Shown here: positions 11,271-27,678 of the stretch, in pieces
Position numbering within the stretch: position 1 is the stretch's first letter
How the letters are laid out: each line of letters begins with the position of its first letter
NCBI GenBank assembly: GCA_034231615.1
Contig: CM067306.1
Location: 36,376,071-36,440,070 of the forward strand
Source of the DNA: Meghimatium bilineatum
Taxonomy: Eukaryota > Mollusca > Gastropoda > Stylommatophora > Philomycidae
Direction of reading: 5' to 3'
DNA length: 64,000 bases
Notes under the pieces: generated by a model
The model's database searches: none
What the model saw: the letters and a program-made list of their open reading frames with translations, nothing else
What the model was told of the DNA's origin: nothing
Position numbers and translations under genes: made by a program

Positions 11271-11455
11271 TTTTCTTGTTAAGATGTTGTTAAGAAGTCA
11301 GTCCTCTTCGACATTTCTTAATTCTATTTTCTAGCTATTGTTGATCAAATTAGTTCCTGGATGTGATATACGGATTGACTAGTTTCATCTGTGACGCTGT
11401 CAAACATATAGAAAACTAATATTACATTAAAGGAAAATCTATGCAATGTCTGAAA

Positions 11456-11700
11456 ACAAACTTACACTGAATCAGCATCAGCGACTCTACGATCTGAATC
11501 TTCTGAGAAACAACACATGTACCAGCACACATATTACATAATTGTTCTAGCGTCACTGTTTACAAAGTGATAGTTTGACAATCAGGGGCATTTCCGCAAA
11601 ACAAACTATGGGGAACCCACAACGACTTAATACAAACCGCTCTATACATAACCCCAATATCGGACTAGGTGTGCAACAATTGAGCGCAGAAGTTGTGTTG
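11456..11700. mobile_element. Unclassified interspersed repeat E, copy 1
   Basis: The block from 'cttacactgaatc' to 'cgctctatacataacc' matches 59757-59985 in order. Here the last part ('cgctctatacataacc...atcggacta') is single copy, while at 59.9 kb it is the start of a large satellite. Confidence 0.6.
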
Positions 11701-11707
11701 TAGCAGT

Positions 11708-11832
11708 ATTGAAGCGTCATCGATTGTTACGTAGTGACAGTAAAGTTACGTCATCGATTGCTGTATTGTGACAGTTTGATACGACATCAATTGCTGTGTA
11801 GTTACAGTTTAGATACGTCATAACTTGTTGTT
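11708..11832. repeat. Diverged tandem repeat, about 40-bp unit
   Basis: About three units of 'cgtcatcgattgtt..gta.tgacagt', moderately diverged. Confidence 0.6.
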
Positions 11833-11869
11833 GAATAATATCAACCTACAACAGCTAAAATTGCACGCT

Positions 11870-12165
11870 CAGCAGAACAGTGAAAAATTATATTGAAGCA
11901 GCAGGGATTTAGTTTTATAGAAGAATATTGAGAACACCATGTACAGATAAAATGCGTAATGAAGATATCCTGAAAAAAAAGTTAATGTAAAAGAAGAGCT
12001 TCTTATTCACATGTGAAAAGACAGCCCATATTTTGTGTACACATCATGAGAAGAGGAAAGATAGAACACATAGTAATAATCAGCAAGCTGAAGAATAAGA
12101 GGGGTAGAGGAAGACTATGTGAGAAGATGCTTGAAAACCATGCATTGTGGCATGGGAGAATATCG
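11870..12165 (+). mobile_element. LINE family f 3' end, copy 1
   Basis: Contains HIMRRGKIEHIVIISKLKNKRGRGRLCEKMLENHALWHGRI, a LINE C-terminal RGRxR/WHGRI tail. The copy at 21.3 kb shares the same upstream nucleotides ('attaagaacacc' type). A complete SINE_B was later inserted just downstream. Confidence 0.65.
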
Positions 12166-12176
12166 ATATCGGAAAT

Positions 12177-12455
12177 TCTTCTTTTTCTGCGTTCGTTCTC
12201 AAACTCTTGCAGATTAGTAGGATGTAGTCCGGAGAACGGAATGCGTTGTGTCATGGTTTACAGCATTGATGCGATATCTGCGCCTTTCGACCTGACACAT
12301 CCGACTTCAGCATGGCTTTGGGTCACTGACCCTATATGGGATGGGACAGCCAATCCATCCCATAACCTCCTTAGTCGCCTTTTGCGACATGCGTGGAAGG
12401 TAAACAGTGTTGCTATTCTTTGCTCCTCTTTCGGGCCTCGACAACACACGGGCGA
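12177..12455 (-). mobile_element. SINE_B, full length (279 bp)
   Basis: Bounded by the 11-bp direct repeat ATATCGGAAAT at 12166-12176 and 12456-12466. On the minus strand it starts near CGCCCGTGTGTTGTCGAGG. It then carries GTCGCAAAAGGCGACTAAGG, CCCATCCCATATAGGGTC, AGTCGGATGTGTCAGG and CTCCGGACTACATCCTACT, and ends in an A/G-rich AGAAAAAGAAGAA tail. The 151- and 131-residue ORFs across it are spurious. Confidence 0.9.
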
Positions 12456-12462
12456 ATATCGG

Positions 12463-12629
12463 AAATGATTGACAGCACACGAAAATAGAGGGCTATAGAA
12501 AGGCATGATGACCAACGCCACACTGCATGGACCATAAGAAGAAATGATTGACAACACACGAAATAGAATATTGTCGAAAGATATGAGAAGTAACGCCGCA
12601 CAGCATGGGCGATAAAAAGAAGAAATGAC
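12463..12629. repeat. Tandem duplication, about 76-bp unit
   Basis: Two diverged units of 'gaaatgattgacaacacacg...catgggcgataaaaaga' plus a partial third. Confidence 0.75.
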
Positions 12630-12639
12630 TGGTTTTGCT

Positions 12640-13221
12640 TTCCTAAGTTGCATATGTGTATTTGTGGACTTCTATATATATATATATAAATTATTATAGT
12701 GGAAAATTTCTAAAATACTTTTACTAAAGAGCGTCTAAATACAAGTAGGCCTACTTGTCATAAATGAAACGATAATGTCACGCGAGGTATCACATGTCAA
12801 CGTCTAAATCTCAATCTGAATATCTCATTGGCTCAAAATAAATGGAAGAAAATGTTTTTATATTCCTTTCATAGTTTTCTATTGTATTTATTTATGTCGA
12901 CGGATCACGCTGGTTTGTAGTGTTCTCTATTGTATTCCCTTGACAGCAGTGTACTCTTGTCTATATGCGTGTATTCTGCGATAGCACTAGTTAGATCAGA
13001 ACACTAAACCGGCACTTAGCAAAATGTGCATTGCTTGCTGGCGTAGTCGAACATGAATGTCAGCAACTGCGCCCGGTTTTAGTAATTATAAGACAATTTT
13101 ATAAATATTAGTGACTTTGTTATAGTAGTTAATGGTAAATTTTCTGATCTGTCTCCGGTGTTGGCGACAAATGTAACTAGAGGTATCATATATCAACATC
13201 GCAATCTTCTTTTAAATTTAA
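12640..13221. other. No recognised feature
   Basis: AT-rich sequence with a short (TA)n near 12675-12690. No coding or RNA signal. Confidence 0.5.
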
Positions 13222-13710
13222 TGATAGACTTGTATATAATGACATATTTGTATTGTAATGACATATTTGTATATAATGACATATTTGTATTGTAAGGACA
13301 GACTTGTATATAATGACATATTTGTATTGTAATGACATATTTGTATATAATAACATATTTGTATTGTAAGGACAGACTTGTATATAATGACATATTTGTA
13401 TTGTAATGACATATTTGTATATAATGACATATTTGTATTGTAATGACATATTTGTATATAATAACATATTTGTATTGTAAGGACAGACTTGTATATAATG
13501 ACATATTTGTATTGTAAGGACAGACTTGTATATAATGACATATTTGTATTGTAATGACATATTTGTATATAATGACATATTTGTATTGTAATGATATACT
13601 TGTATATAATGACAGACTTGTATTGTAATGGCATACTTGTATATAATGACATACTTGTATATAATGACAGACTTATATATAATGACCGACTTGTATATAT
13701 TGGTAGAGAT
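13222..13710. repeat. Minisatellite, alternating 18/19-bp units (37-bp dimer)
   Basis: Units ending 'tatataat' alternate with units ending 'tattgtaat', each preceded by 'gacat(a)tttg'. Variants with 'gacagacttg' recur in a block pattern. Overlapping minus-strand ORFs of 103-174 residues are artefacts. Confidence 0.9.
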
Positions 13711-13974
13711 GTGTATAATTGCAGGTTCCAGTTACTAAGCACAGATTATATATGCCTATGGCATGCCACTCAAATTAACTTTGTGTACATGTATGCGATT
13801 TCAGAAATAAACTTACACATTGTTTAGAATATTCAAAAAGCATAGAGCATTCACTTAATTGTACTCCCCAAAATTAAGACAGAGAGTACCACCCAGAGCA
13901 CGTAACTCCGTAGTTTCAACCACTAATTTCTAGAGATCTACGAATACATTCAGTCCGGAAAAAAAAACCAAGAA

Positions 13975-14020
13975 TCATGAACCGGACTCGAACCACGTCC
14001 GTACCCGAACCCCGAAAATG
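13975..14020 (-). mobile_element. tRNA-like SINE fragment
   Basis: The minus strand carries GGTTCGAGTCCGGTTCATG, a B box with T-arm context. Confidence 0.45.
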
Positions 14021-14449
14021 TAAATTGAACTTTCACTTTACGATTTATTTATCATTTATTTTGCTACAATGGCACGTATTTTGTTTCTAAAAATAGATTA
14101 AAAAGATGAACTTGGCACATGTGATTACGTAGCGATTGCAAGCGGGACTGCTTTTAAGTGGCTCACTCAGTGTACTAATATAGAATCTTAAGTGAAATAA
14201 AATTCTATAAATTACTCTTTCTGAATTTTAATGATTTGTTTTAAACTGTCAGAACAAACAGGTGTTTACTGCTAATTGAAGAGCGATCATAATTACCTGA
14301 GCACATCTTGGCACACCTGGGAGATATTGCATACCAGTTTTACAAGTATCATGCAAATGTTAAGGAAAAAAAATTGGGTTTCTGTTTTTACCTCTTCTGG
14401 TATTAAGTGGGGTTGAATGAAAAAACGAGACGATCGTCATTGTAAGACG

Positions 14450-14643
14450 TGGGCTAAATTGGGAATCATCCTTCTAAAGTGATGCACTTGACTTTCCACA
14501 TGATTTTATACTATTGTCAGCAAAATGTATACAGGTATATACAGTGACCAATGAAAATTACGAAACAAGTCAAATGCGTCAATTTAGAAGGATGATTCAT
14601 GAAGAGCCAGTAGGACTGTATATTTGGCGAAGGATACGACTGA
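14450..14643. mobile_element. Palindromic MITE, copy 2
   Basis: ATCATCCTTCTAAAGTGATG on the left mirrors a right arm of CGTCAATTTAGAAGGATGAT. Core 'cagtgaccaatgaaaattac'. The left flank 'tgggctaaattggga' is also present in copy 1, which defines a subfamily. Confidence 0.75.
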
Positions 14644-14734
14644 AATCTTATCCGGAGTAAGAAGACGTACCACCAAAGCAGAATCGATTATTTCTTTCTC
14701 CTTGACCAAATTCATTATTTTATCCATCACTTCA

Positions 14735-15735
14735 CTCTCATCTATGTAACTCCACTTTCTCTCATCTATGTAACTTTCACTCCACTTTCTCTCATCTATG
14801 TAACTTTCACTCCACTTTCTCTCATCTATGTAACTTTCACTCCACTTTCTCTCATCTATGTAACTTTCACTCCACTTTCCCTCATATATGCAACTTTCAC
14901 TCCACTTTCCCTCATCTATGTAAATAGCACTCCACTTTCTCTCATCTATGTAACTTTCACTCCACTTTCCCTCATATATGCAACTTTCACTCCACTTTCC
15001 CTCATCTATGTAAATAGCACTCCACTTTCTTTCATCTATGTAACTTTCATTCAACTTACTGTCATCTATTTAACTGTCACTCCACTTTAATTTATGTATC
15101 TATTACTTTACTTTCTCTCATCTATGTAACTTTCACTCCACTTTCTCTTATCTATGTAACTTTCACTCCACTTTCTCTTATCTATGTAACTTTCACTCCA
15201 CTTTCTCTCATCTATGTAACTTTCACTCCACTTTCTCTCATCTACGTAACTTTCAATCCATTTTCTTCCATCTATGTAACTTTCACTCCTTTTTCTCTCA
15301 TCTACGTAACTTTCAATCCATTTTCTTCCATCTATGTAACTTTCACTCCACTTTCTCTCATCTACGTAACTTTCACTCCATTTTCTTCCATCTATGTAAC
15401 TTTCACTCCACTTTCTCTCATCTACGTAACTTTCAATCCATTTTCTTCCATCTATGTAACTTTCACTCCACTTTCTCTCATCTACGTAACTTTCAATCCA
15501 TTTTCTTCCATCTATGTAACTTTCACTCCACTTTCTCTCATCTATGTAACATCCAATCCACTTTCTCTCATCTATGTAATATTCACTCCACTTTCATCTA
15601 TATGTCTGTTACTTTACTTTCTCTCATCTATGTAACATCCAATCCACTTTCTCTCAGCTATATAACATTCTCTCTACATTCATCTAAGTATTTGTTACTT
15701 TACTTTCATCTATGTAGCTTTCACTCCACTTTCTC
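14735..15735. repeat. 30-bp minisatellite with a 60-bp higher-order zone
   Basis: The basic unit is 'ctcatctatgtaactttcac' plus 'tccactttct'. From about 15241 to 15540 a 'ctacgtaactttcaatccat' unit alternates with the standard one, giving five nearly identical 60-bp dimers. Confidence 0.92.
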
Positions 15736-15812
15736 TCATCTATGTATCTTTCATTGTTTCTCGATCCTTCTCTCTCTCCTATTACCATGTTCCTGTATTT
15801 TCTCTGTCACCT

Positions 15813-19614
<3,802 letters not shown>

Positions 19615-19929
19615 ATCTCTCTGTTTTGTATAACAAACTCTGGGAGTATGATAGACTCGCTGTATGCGTTGTTGGGTGTGTCGTCAGCCATGTCAGAACC
19701 GATACTACTGCCTCTCCATTCTCGTGCTCGATTGTGTGGTTGGATAAGTAGCAGATTTTTCCACTCCCCCCCCCTTTTTTAACGCTATTTTGGTAGACAA
19801 TGAAGCCCCTAAAACGACACCTGTTTGTTTCTCTTGCTATTGAGCCATCTATGTAAATAATTATACCTCCTTGTTTAGTAATTCAAAACCATCTAAACCG
19901 TGAAAACTTAAAAATCTGCATGTAGACCT

Positions 19930-20645
19930 CTACGTCGGTAGTCACGGCAATATGAACGTATAGAAACACTTCTGATAGTCACGGCAATATGAACGTATGG
20001 AAACACTGGTCTGATAGTCACGATAATATGAACGTATAGAAACACTGGTCTGATAGTCACGGCAATATGAACGTAGAGAAACACTGTTCTGATAGTCACG
20101 GCAATATGAACGTATAGAAACACTGGTCTGATAGTCACGGCAATATGAACGTATAGAAACACTGGTCTGATGGTCACGGCAATATGAACGTATAGAAACA
20201 CTGGTCTGATAGTCACGGCAATATGGACGTATAGAAACACTGGTCTGATAGTCACGATAATATGAACGTATAGAAACACTGGTCTGATAGTCACGGCAAT
20301 ATGAACGTATAGAAACACGGATCTGATATTCACGGCAATATGAACGTATAGAAACAATGGTCTGATATTCACGGCAATATGAACGTATAGAAACAATGGT
20401 CTGATATTCACGGCAATATGAACGTATGGAAACACTGGTCTGATAGTCACGATAATATGAACGTATAGAAACACTGGTCTGATAGTCACGGCAATATGAA
20501 CGTATGGAAACACTGGTCTGATAGTCACGATAATATGAACGTATAGAAACACTGGTCTGATAGTCACGGCAATATGAACGTATAGAAACACTGGTCTGAT
20601 AGTCACGGCAATATGAACGTATAGAAACACTGGTCTGGTAGTCAG
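19930..20645. repeat. 39-bp minisatellite, about 18 units
   Basis: The unit is 'cactggtctgatagtcacgg' plus 'caatatgaacgtatagaaa'. The 39-bp period leaves a minus-strand ORF of 268 residues with a 13-residue repeat, an artefact. Confidence 0.93.
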
Positions 20646-20821
20646 AATTGTTAAAATAACATACCTGCCACCACCCCCCCCCCCTCTTTCGTGTTCACAG
20701 ATTTTCGTTATCACTTCTATTTATTTTATTTAGTAACAAAATTTGGATTCGAAAATTATTCCGGGGGGGGGGGGGGGGATAGATAGACAAGAAAAAACAA
20801 TTTGAAACAGAAATATGTTTC

Positions 20822-21205
20822 AATGTAAGGTAAGAAGTGTTACTTTGCCTGGTGTAAGGTAGGAAGTGTTACTTTGCCTGGTGTAAGGTAGGAAGTGTTA
20901 CTTTGCCTGTTGTAAGGTAGGAAGTGTTACTTTGCCTGGTGTAAGGTAGGAAGTGTTACTTTGCCTGATGTAAGGTAGGAAGTGTTACTTTGCCTGGTGT
21001 AAGGTAGGAAGTGTTACTATACCTGTTGTAACGTAGGAAGTGTTACTATACCTATGTAAGGTAAGAAGTTTTACTATGCCTGTTGTAAGGTAAGAAGTGT
21101 TACTATGCCTGTTGTAAGGTAGGAAGTGTTACTATGCCTGTTGTAAGGTAGGAAATGTTACTATACATGTTGTAAGGTAGGAAGTATTTCTATACCTGTT
21201 GTAAC
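20822..21205. repeat. 29-bp minisatellite, about 13 units
   Basis: 'taaggtaggaagtgttactt' plus 'tgcctggtg', period 29 (20825, 20854). The right part is a distinct variant group with 'tatacctgt' or 'tatgcctgt'. Confidence 0.92.
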
Positions 21206-21289
21206 AGGCGATTATTGATGGTAGGATTTACTGCTGCATCCCGTAGAGGTAGTGAATCGTGGACACTCATCAGAACAGTGAACAAATTG

Positions 21290-21510
21290 CATTGAGGTAA
21301 CCGATATGTGATTTATATATGAAGATTATTAAGAACACCGTGGACAGATGAAAATAGTAATGAAGATATCTGGAAAACAGTTGGTTCAAAAAGAGAGCTG
21401 CCTATCCGCATAAAAAAAAAAAGACTGTCCACATTTTTTGACACATCGTAAGAAGAGGAAAGATGAAACACGTTGTAACAACAAGCACAATAATATCACA
21501 CATGAAGACT
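21290..21510 (+). mobile_element. LINE family f 3' fragment, copy 2
   Basis: Shares with 11870-12165 the order 'attaagaacacc', 'aatgaagatatc', 'gtgaaaagac/aaaaagactg' and 'aagaagaggaaagatg'. No open frame remains. Confidence 0.55.
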
Positions 21511-21646
21511 TGTTTTGTTTTGACTCTGCTCGTTAGAGTGTACTGTAAATAACCATGCTGATGCTAATCTTGGAAGAGAAGACTACACAGGAAAATAAAC
21601 AAGAGGCTAGCCCAGTAATCTGATAGTGATCACAGAACAGGGATTC

Positions 21647-21800
21647 TCAACATTGTATGTCCAGAACCCCCCCCCCCCCCAACAACCAACCCTTTTTAGA
21701 ATTTTTTCCAACGCAATTTCTCCCTACCCCTTTAGTCAAACACAAATTTCTTGACTTATTTCATTGTGTCTTCTTTGTCTTCAATATTGATTCGTAAAAT
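21647..21800 (+). mobile_element. Possible hAT-like left end
   Basis: Starts CAGGGATTCTCAACATTGTA, close to the terminal inverted repeat of many hAT elements. The matching right end is not clear, and a SINE_A fragment follows. Confidence 0.35.
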
Positions 21801-21935
21801 CCGGCTGGATTATTCTTGTAGCAGGATTGTGATCCTACTAGATTTCCAACAAGATGTAGTCTAGAAAATAGAAATGCCTTGTGTCAGCGTTTTATTTGTG
21901 CCAACGGCCCTACACATCCGTCGTCGGCGGTTCAG
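21800..21935 (-). mobile_element. SINE_A fragment
   Basis: Contains CTAGATTTCCAACAAGATGT and a 'ccttgtgtcagcgttttatttgtgccaacggcc' block, ending CATCCGTCGTCGGCGGT. The GAA-tail end is lost. Confidence 0.65.
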
Positions 21936-22299
21936 GGTTTTGTTACTATAAATCTAATTATATATCGTTCAATAACCACCTTTCTCTCCCCCAAAGATGG
22001 GTATGTACCCCCTCCCCCAACTTTAAATTTGTTCTCCGTAGCCTCACCCCACCTGAAAATTGGTGTTGCCTCCTTGAGATCCACATGGCCCACGTTGAGT
22101 GACTGGAATAGAGAACCTTCTTATGTGATACGACGAAAGTGCAAAAACATGTTGGGTTGCAAAGAATCTAAAAGCTTACAGCCTTCTTCAGAGTGTGCTC
22201 TCAAACTCCTGATGATTAACTGGAAGTGGACCAGTGAACAACAAAATATAAGAGACAACTGGTTACAACAGAGATAAGATGTCAGAGAAAAGCCACAGT

Positions 22300-22640
22300 A
22301 GTGACCAGAAGACACATAATTAGAAACGATGTCATAAGAGAAAGAGTGGGTGTCATATCAATTCTACAATACATACAAAACCAACAGATACAATGGTTTG
22401 GTCATCTGGAAAGAATGCCGTGTGATTCATTAGTTTATAAAGCATATACGAAGAGAGGAGAAGCAGAAAGAAGAGCTGCGGGTAGACCTAGAGTACGCTG
22501 GATCGACAACATCAAAGAGACATTACACGAATACCAAATAACATTATCTGAAGCTGCCAGAAAAGCGAGAACAAGAGCATTGTATCTCCCTCGACACCCG
22601 TAAAGGGTAAACGAGGAAGGAAAGAAGAAGAAGAAGTGGA
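22300..22640 (+). mobile_element. LINE family e 3' end with GAA tail
   Basis: The frame 22301-22603 reads IQWFGHLERMPCDSLVYKAY, then AAGRPRVRWIDNIKETLHEY and a stop after RHP. It is followed by 'ggaaggaaagaagaagaag', a GAA-type tail. It is the best-preserved LINE 3' end here, and the same end occurs inverted at 57249-57436. Confidence 0.75.
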
Positions 22641-23828
22641 CCAGAGAATGGAATATGTTGTGTGGTGATTTACAGCTTGGCTGCAACTACACGCCGTTCT
22701 GTCCTATAAATCCTGTTTCATCGTGCTATTTCTGACTTAGTTTTGGCTTGCAGGGGATAACCAAACGCTTCTTAATCTATTCTTACGACAAGTATGGCAG
22801 ATTAAAGTATTACTATATTTTACTCTCCTTTCTGCTCTGTATGTTGGATAACGTTCTACTAAGAAGTTCGCCATACGACGAATTTAATCTTAAGGCGATG
22901 TTCCGCAAACAAACACTTCGTATCACTATCGTTTGAGCGAATCTAACAAATGTATTTGCCAGATAAGCTATCTAGCAGTTCTGTACTTCTGTGGCTATAC
23001 CAGGGTTGTAGTCACAATGAAAATTTAACTTCCAAATTTCACTAATTTTGGCATTGTCACTGAACTTGAAATTTATATTTTTGCGATATTTTTATTTTTT
23101 GACATATTCGAAAATGCATCCCTTTTCACTTATTTGAATTTAAATGTGTGAATACATGAAAATCTGACACGGTAAGTAGAATTTATTTTCTAGTAATCAT
23201 TTTTCTTTAAAACGCAACCAAAAAAAAAAAAAAAAACAACAGAAAGCAGCTTAATATTCTAGTATATGCATTAGAATTATAGTATTTTGTCGAATTTTGC
23301 TAAATTCATGTTCATTTTAAGTGTAGATGTGTTTTTTTTTAATTTACACACTTTAGGAGATGGTTACTTTTTTTAAATCAATTTAAAAACCTTAAATTTG
23401 GTCTCATAAAATCCAACTATGTGGCAACACTGCTGTATATATTCAGGGGTCAGGTATATTATAGGAAGTTTGCATGTGTATGTTGAGCTTCCCGTGTACG
23501 TTTGCTAGAGATGATAAAACGTAGCTTCTTACGTGTTGCTGTTCTATTTTTGTTTTTGTTTTATTTTCTTGTGGGGGAAATGTTGTCGGTGATTATACAG
23601 TTTCCTATTTCATATCCTTCTTGTGGAACGAATTGATCGTATTTTTCTGTGAGGGTTGAAAACCGTGAATTGTGTTCTCTATGAGATACGTGTTTGTGTG
23701 TATGTGTCTGTGTGTGTGTGATCAATAGAGAATAAGATCAGGTCTATTTTGCCTGCATACCTGTATTTCTGTCTGTTATATCTGTTTATCTACCTACATA
23801 CCGATATACTCTAGCTATCTACCAACCT
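22641..23828. other. No recognised gene
   Basis: AT-rich sequence with A and T homopolymers around 23220 and 23330 and a short GT run near 23700. Nothing else supported. Confidence 0.5.
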
Positions 23829-23989
23829 CCACCGAAGACGGATGTGTCTGACCATTGGCGCAAATAAAAGGGCGGCACAACGCATTTCCATTCTCCGGAC
23901 TACATCCTGCTGGAAATCTAATAGGACCTTGGTCCTTCTACAAGAGAAATTAACAGTAGTTTGAGAATGTACGCTGAAGAAGAAGAATA
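23829..23989 (+). mobile_element. SINE_A, near full length
   Basis: From CCACCGAAGACGGATGTGTC to GCTGAAGAAGAAG. The possible TSD ATCTACC(A/T)ACCT (23817-23828 and 23993-24004) has one mismatch and lies in simple sequence, so it is weak. Confidence 0.8.
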
Positions 23990-24132
23990 ATAATCTACCT
24001 ACCTACTCTATCTACTCTATCTACCTACCTACCGATCTACTCTATCTATCTGCCTTCCTGTCTATTTCTGCCTGTCTTTGTCTGTCTATTGCTGTCTGTC
24101 TCTGTCTATTTCTGTCTGTCTGTCTATCTTTA

Positions 24133-24954
<822 letters not shown>

Positions 24955-25370
24955 ACTGTATATCTATCTGTATCTGATAACATATCTGTTATATGTCTAT
25001 CTCTATATCTATCTCAATCTGTCAATCTTTTCATCTGTCAGTCTTAGCTGACCGACTGACTGACTCTTTCCATCGATTTTTTAAGTCATCCATTCATCCA
25101 TCCATTTGTCTATATGCCTGACTATCTTTATGTTTGTCTGTCTGTGTCTTAGTCTCTCTGTTTCAGTCTGTCAGTTTTTCCAATCATCATTGACGGCTAA
25201 CAGCAAATCAGAGAAAAGACAATAGATAGATAGATTGTATTTTTTAATTCCAAGAAAGTAGGAGTAAAGAAGTTTTTTTCTTTCTTAGATGTAACACGCG
25301 TGCGTTCGTGGGCATGTTCCACAATTGTGTATGTAGACATGTAATCAGAGCGTGGCGGTGTACGCGTGCG

Positions 25371-25428
25371 AACGTGTGTGTGTGTGTGTGTGCGTGCGTG
25401 TGTCTGTGTCCGTGTGTGTACTTGTGTG
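25371..25428. repeat. Imperfect (GT)n
   Basis: gtgtgtgtgtgtgtgtgcgtgcg followed by interrupted GT. Confidence 0.85.
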
Positions 25429-25622
25429 TTTGAAATTAATAATATTGGTCTATATTTACAAATTCATTCACAATTTAAATGTTTAATGTTAGTTCACCGT
25501 ATGTCCGTCTTACACGTTAAACTTTTTCGTCAATTTTCTATTTCAGCTATTTAATCGTATAATAATTGACCATATCTGACAGAAAAATATGTCAATTTTA
25601 TATGTCAATGTGAAAATAGAGC

Positions 25623-25624
<2 letters not shown>

Positions 25625-25662
<38 letters not shown>
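25625..25662. repeat. (TA)n microsatellite
   Basis: About 18 AT dinucleotides followed by gcgtgtgtgtgt. Confidence 0.9.
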
Positions 25663-25663
<1 letters not shown>

Positions 25664-26330
25664 TGTGTGTGTAATTGGAAATGTTTAAAATGGCACATAT
25701 ATTCGTTATATTTCATTACAAAATTAAAATGAAGCGCATGTTGGCCATTACCTTTTCATTATTTTATCATTAAGTTGCCATTTACCTAGAAAATATCAAA
25801 CTGCTTGAACGAGGAACACTGTTATAATGTGGGAGGGAGAGCGTTACAACATTATGTCTTGTAAAGTGGTCGGTGGCCCGAACCTGTTTGGGTACATATA
25901 GTTTATACTAAGCCTGCAGATACGGGAGGGGGGGGGAGTTCAATTCCTACCCCTTAGGAAATGAGAACGTGATATTTAATATTAGAAAGCAAGCCATATA
26001 CACAAACTAGTGCTCTTTCCTCAACCCCTTTAAAAAAATGTTTTTCCACAAGAAGATAAACGGAAACCTCAGGGAAAAACGCTGGGATTACCCACAAAAT
26101 CTGGCTCAAAGATTTTTCAAAGATGGGGGCATGAGACCATAGACAGCTGGATCAGCAACCAACTAACTAACCAACCATCGAAATCAAGGAAATAACTTTT
26201 TCTTAAATTTGAAACCGCATTCCTCTCCCTGAAGATGATGTATCTACAGAACTGGTGTCTATGCAGTCAAAAAGAAACAAGTATTAGTTTCATTTATATT
26301 AAATGTTTGTTTCACAGCCGTAAGTTATTA

Positions 26331-26522
26331 CGTGGATTATACTTACGTGGATTATCTGCTGCAGATATTTACTAGGATTATATTTGCTGTAATCTGCTGC
26401 AGATATTTACTAGGATTATATTTGCTGTAATCTGCTGCAGATATTTACTAGGATTATATTTGCTGTAATCTGCTGCAGATATTTAATAGGATTATATTTG
26501 CTGTAATTTGCTGTAGGTTATT
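26331..26522. repeat. 38-bp minisatellite
   Basis: About five units of 'gctgcagatatttactagga' plus 'ttatatttgctgtaatct'. Confidence 0.88.
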
Positions 26523-26523
26523 A

Positions 26524-26960
26524 CTAGAATTCATCATTAAGTCTCCGCAACTCAGGTTGACTGCAATGACCCTCCAACATCCTGTCTCTTGTTTTGGTGA
26601 TGCACGCTGCTAGACTGTAATCTGTCCATCTCGTCATGTTTCTGTTCAACTTGTATCTCTGCCTACCTCTTGCTAGCCTCCCTTCGACTTTACCTTCAAG
26701 TAAAGTCTTCAACAAAGTGTCGTGTCCTTTAATATGTCAAAAATATTTTATTTGCTTGATCTTTATTTCTTTTAATAGTTATTTTTTTTTCATACTAAGT
26801 GTTATTAGAGCAATTTGTTTGTTTTCTTCTTTTTCCACGTAGTTCTCTGTATTCTTTTATATATCCACATCTCAAAGGGAACAGTTCTATTTTATAGTTG
26901 TTTGTTTATAGTTCATGTTTCTTAACCACATATTACTATAGAATAGATGTAGCATTTTAT
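26524..26960 (-). mobile_element. LINE C-terminal fragment, broken
   Basis: The minus strand ORF ends LLKTLLEGKVEGRLARGRQR and HCSQPELRRLNDEF. Upstream, across stops, are YFDILKDTT-, KKKKTNK- and LNKQL-like pieces of the same RT tail. Related to 1975-2340. Confidence 0.65.
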
Positions 26961-27298
26961 AATTCTCATTTTTTGCTTGTTTGTAATTTGTTTAGATGTC
27001 AATATTTTCCTCATGTCATTGAAATCATACATCACAAAGATCTGACGCTACTAGAAGTCAATCATTTCTTTCTTTCTCCTAGTTATGACACACGCTTAGG
27101 CGTGTATATTCTGTTAGCCATCAGTGAGGTGAAACCCACACCCTCTTGGGCGTCAAACGGCAACTCTACACAAGGTATAAAATACCAAGTAGATTCTCTG
27201 ACGAATTCCATTGATATTCTGTGGCAGGCAATTTGTTTTTGACATTTTACAGTAATATAATTATCTGTGTTCTGGAGGTGTCACAACAATATGATTCT

Positions 27299-27567
27299 TC
27301 TTCTTCTTCCGCGTTTCTTCTCAAACTCCTGCAGATTAGCAGAATGTAGTTCGAGATCGTAATAAGTTGTGTCATGCTGCGAAATCTGCACCTTTTGTCC
27401 TAACAAATCCGACTTTGGCATGACTTTGGGTTACTTTGACTCTATATGGGATGGGACAGCTAACTCCTCCTCATAACTATCTTAGTCACCTCTGTCGACA
27501 TGCATGGAAGGTAAAAAGTGTTGCTATTCTTTGCTCCACTCTCGCGCCTCGGTAACACGCTTCCGTT
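27299..27567 (-). mobile_element. SINE_B, near full length
   Basis: All SINE_B blocks are present in order. Flanked by a 16-bp repeat ACAAYAATATGATTCT (27283-27298 and 27568-27583, one mismatch). The surrounding DNA is itself duplicated, so the TSD is less certain than in other copies. Confidence 0.8.
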
Positions 27568-27678
27568 ACAATAATATGATTCTCTGTGTACCGGAGGCTT
27601 CACAAAAGGAACATTCATGACAAGAATTTTAGCCAATTTACACCATTCAGATACGGTAAACCTCCCATTTTCTCGACA

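Noticed and set aside
12013-12653. 151- and 131-residue ORFs across 12.0-12.65 kb
   Set aside because: They run over a LINE 3' end and SINE_B. Similar frames recur at other SINE_B copies (37487-37960, 45908-46144).
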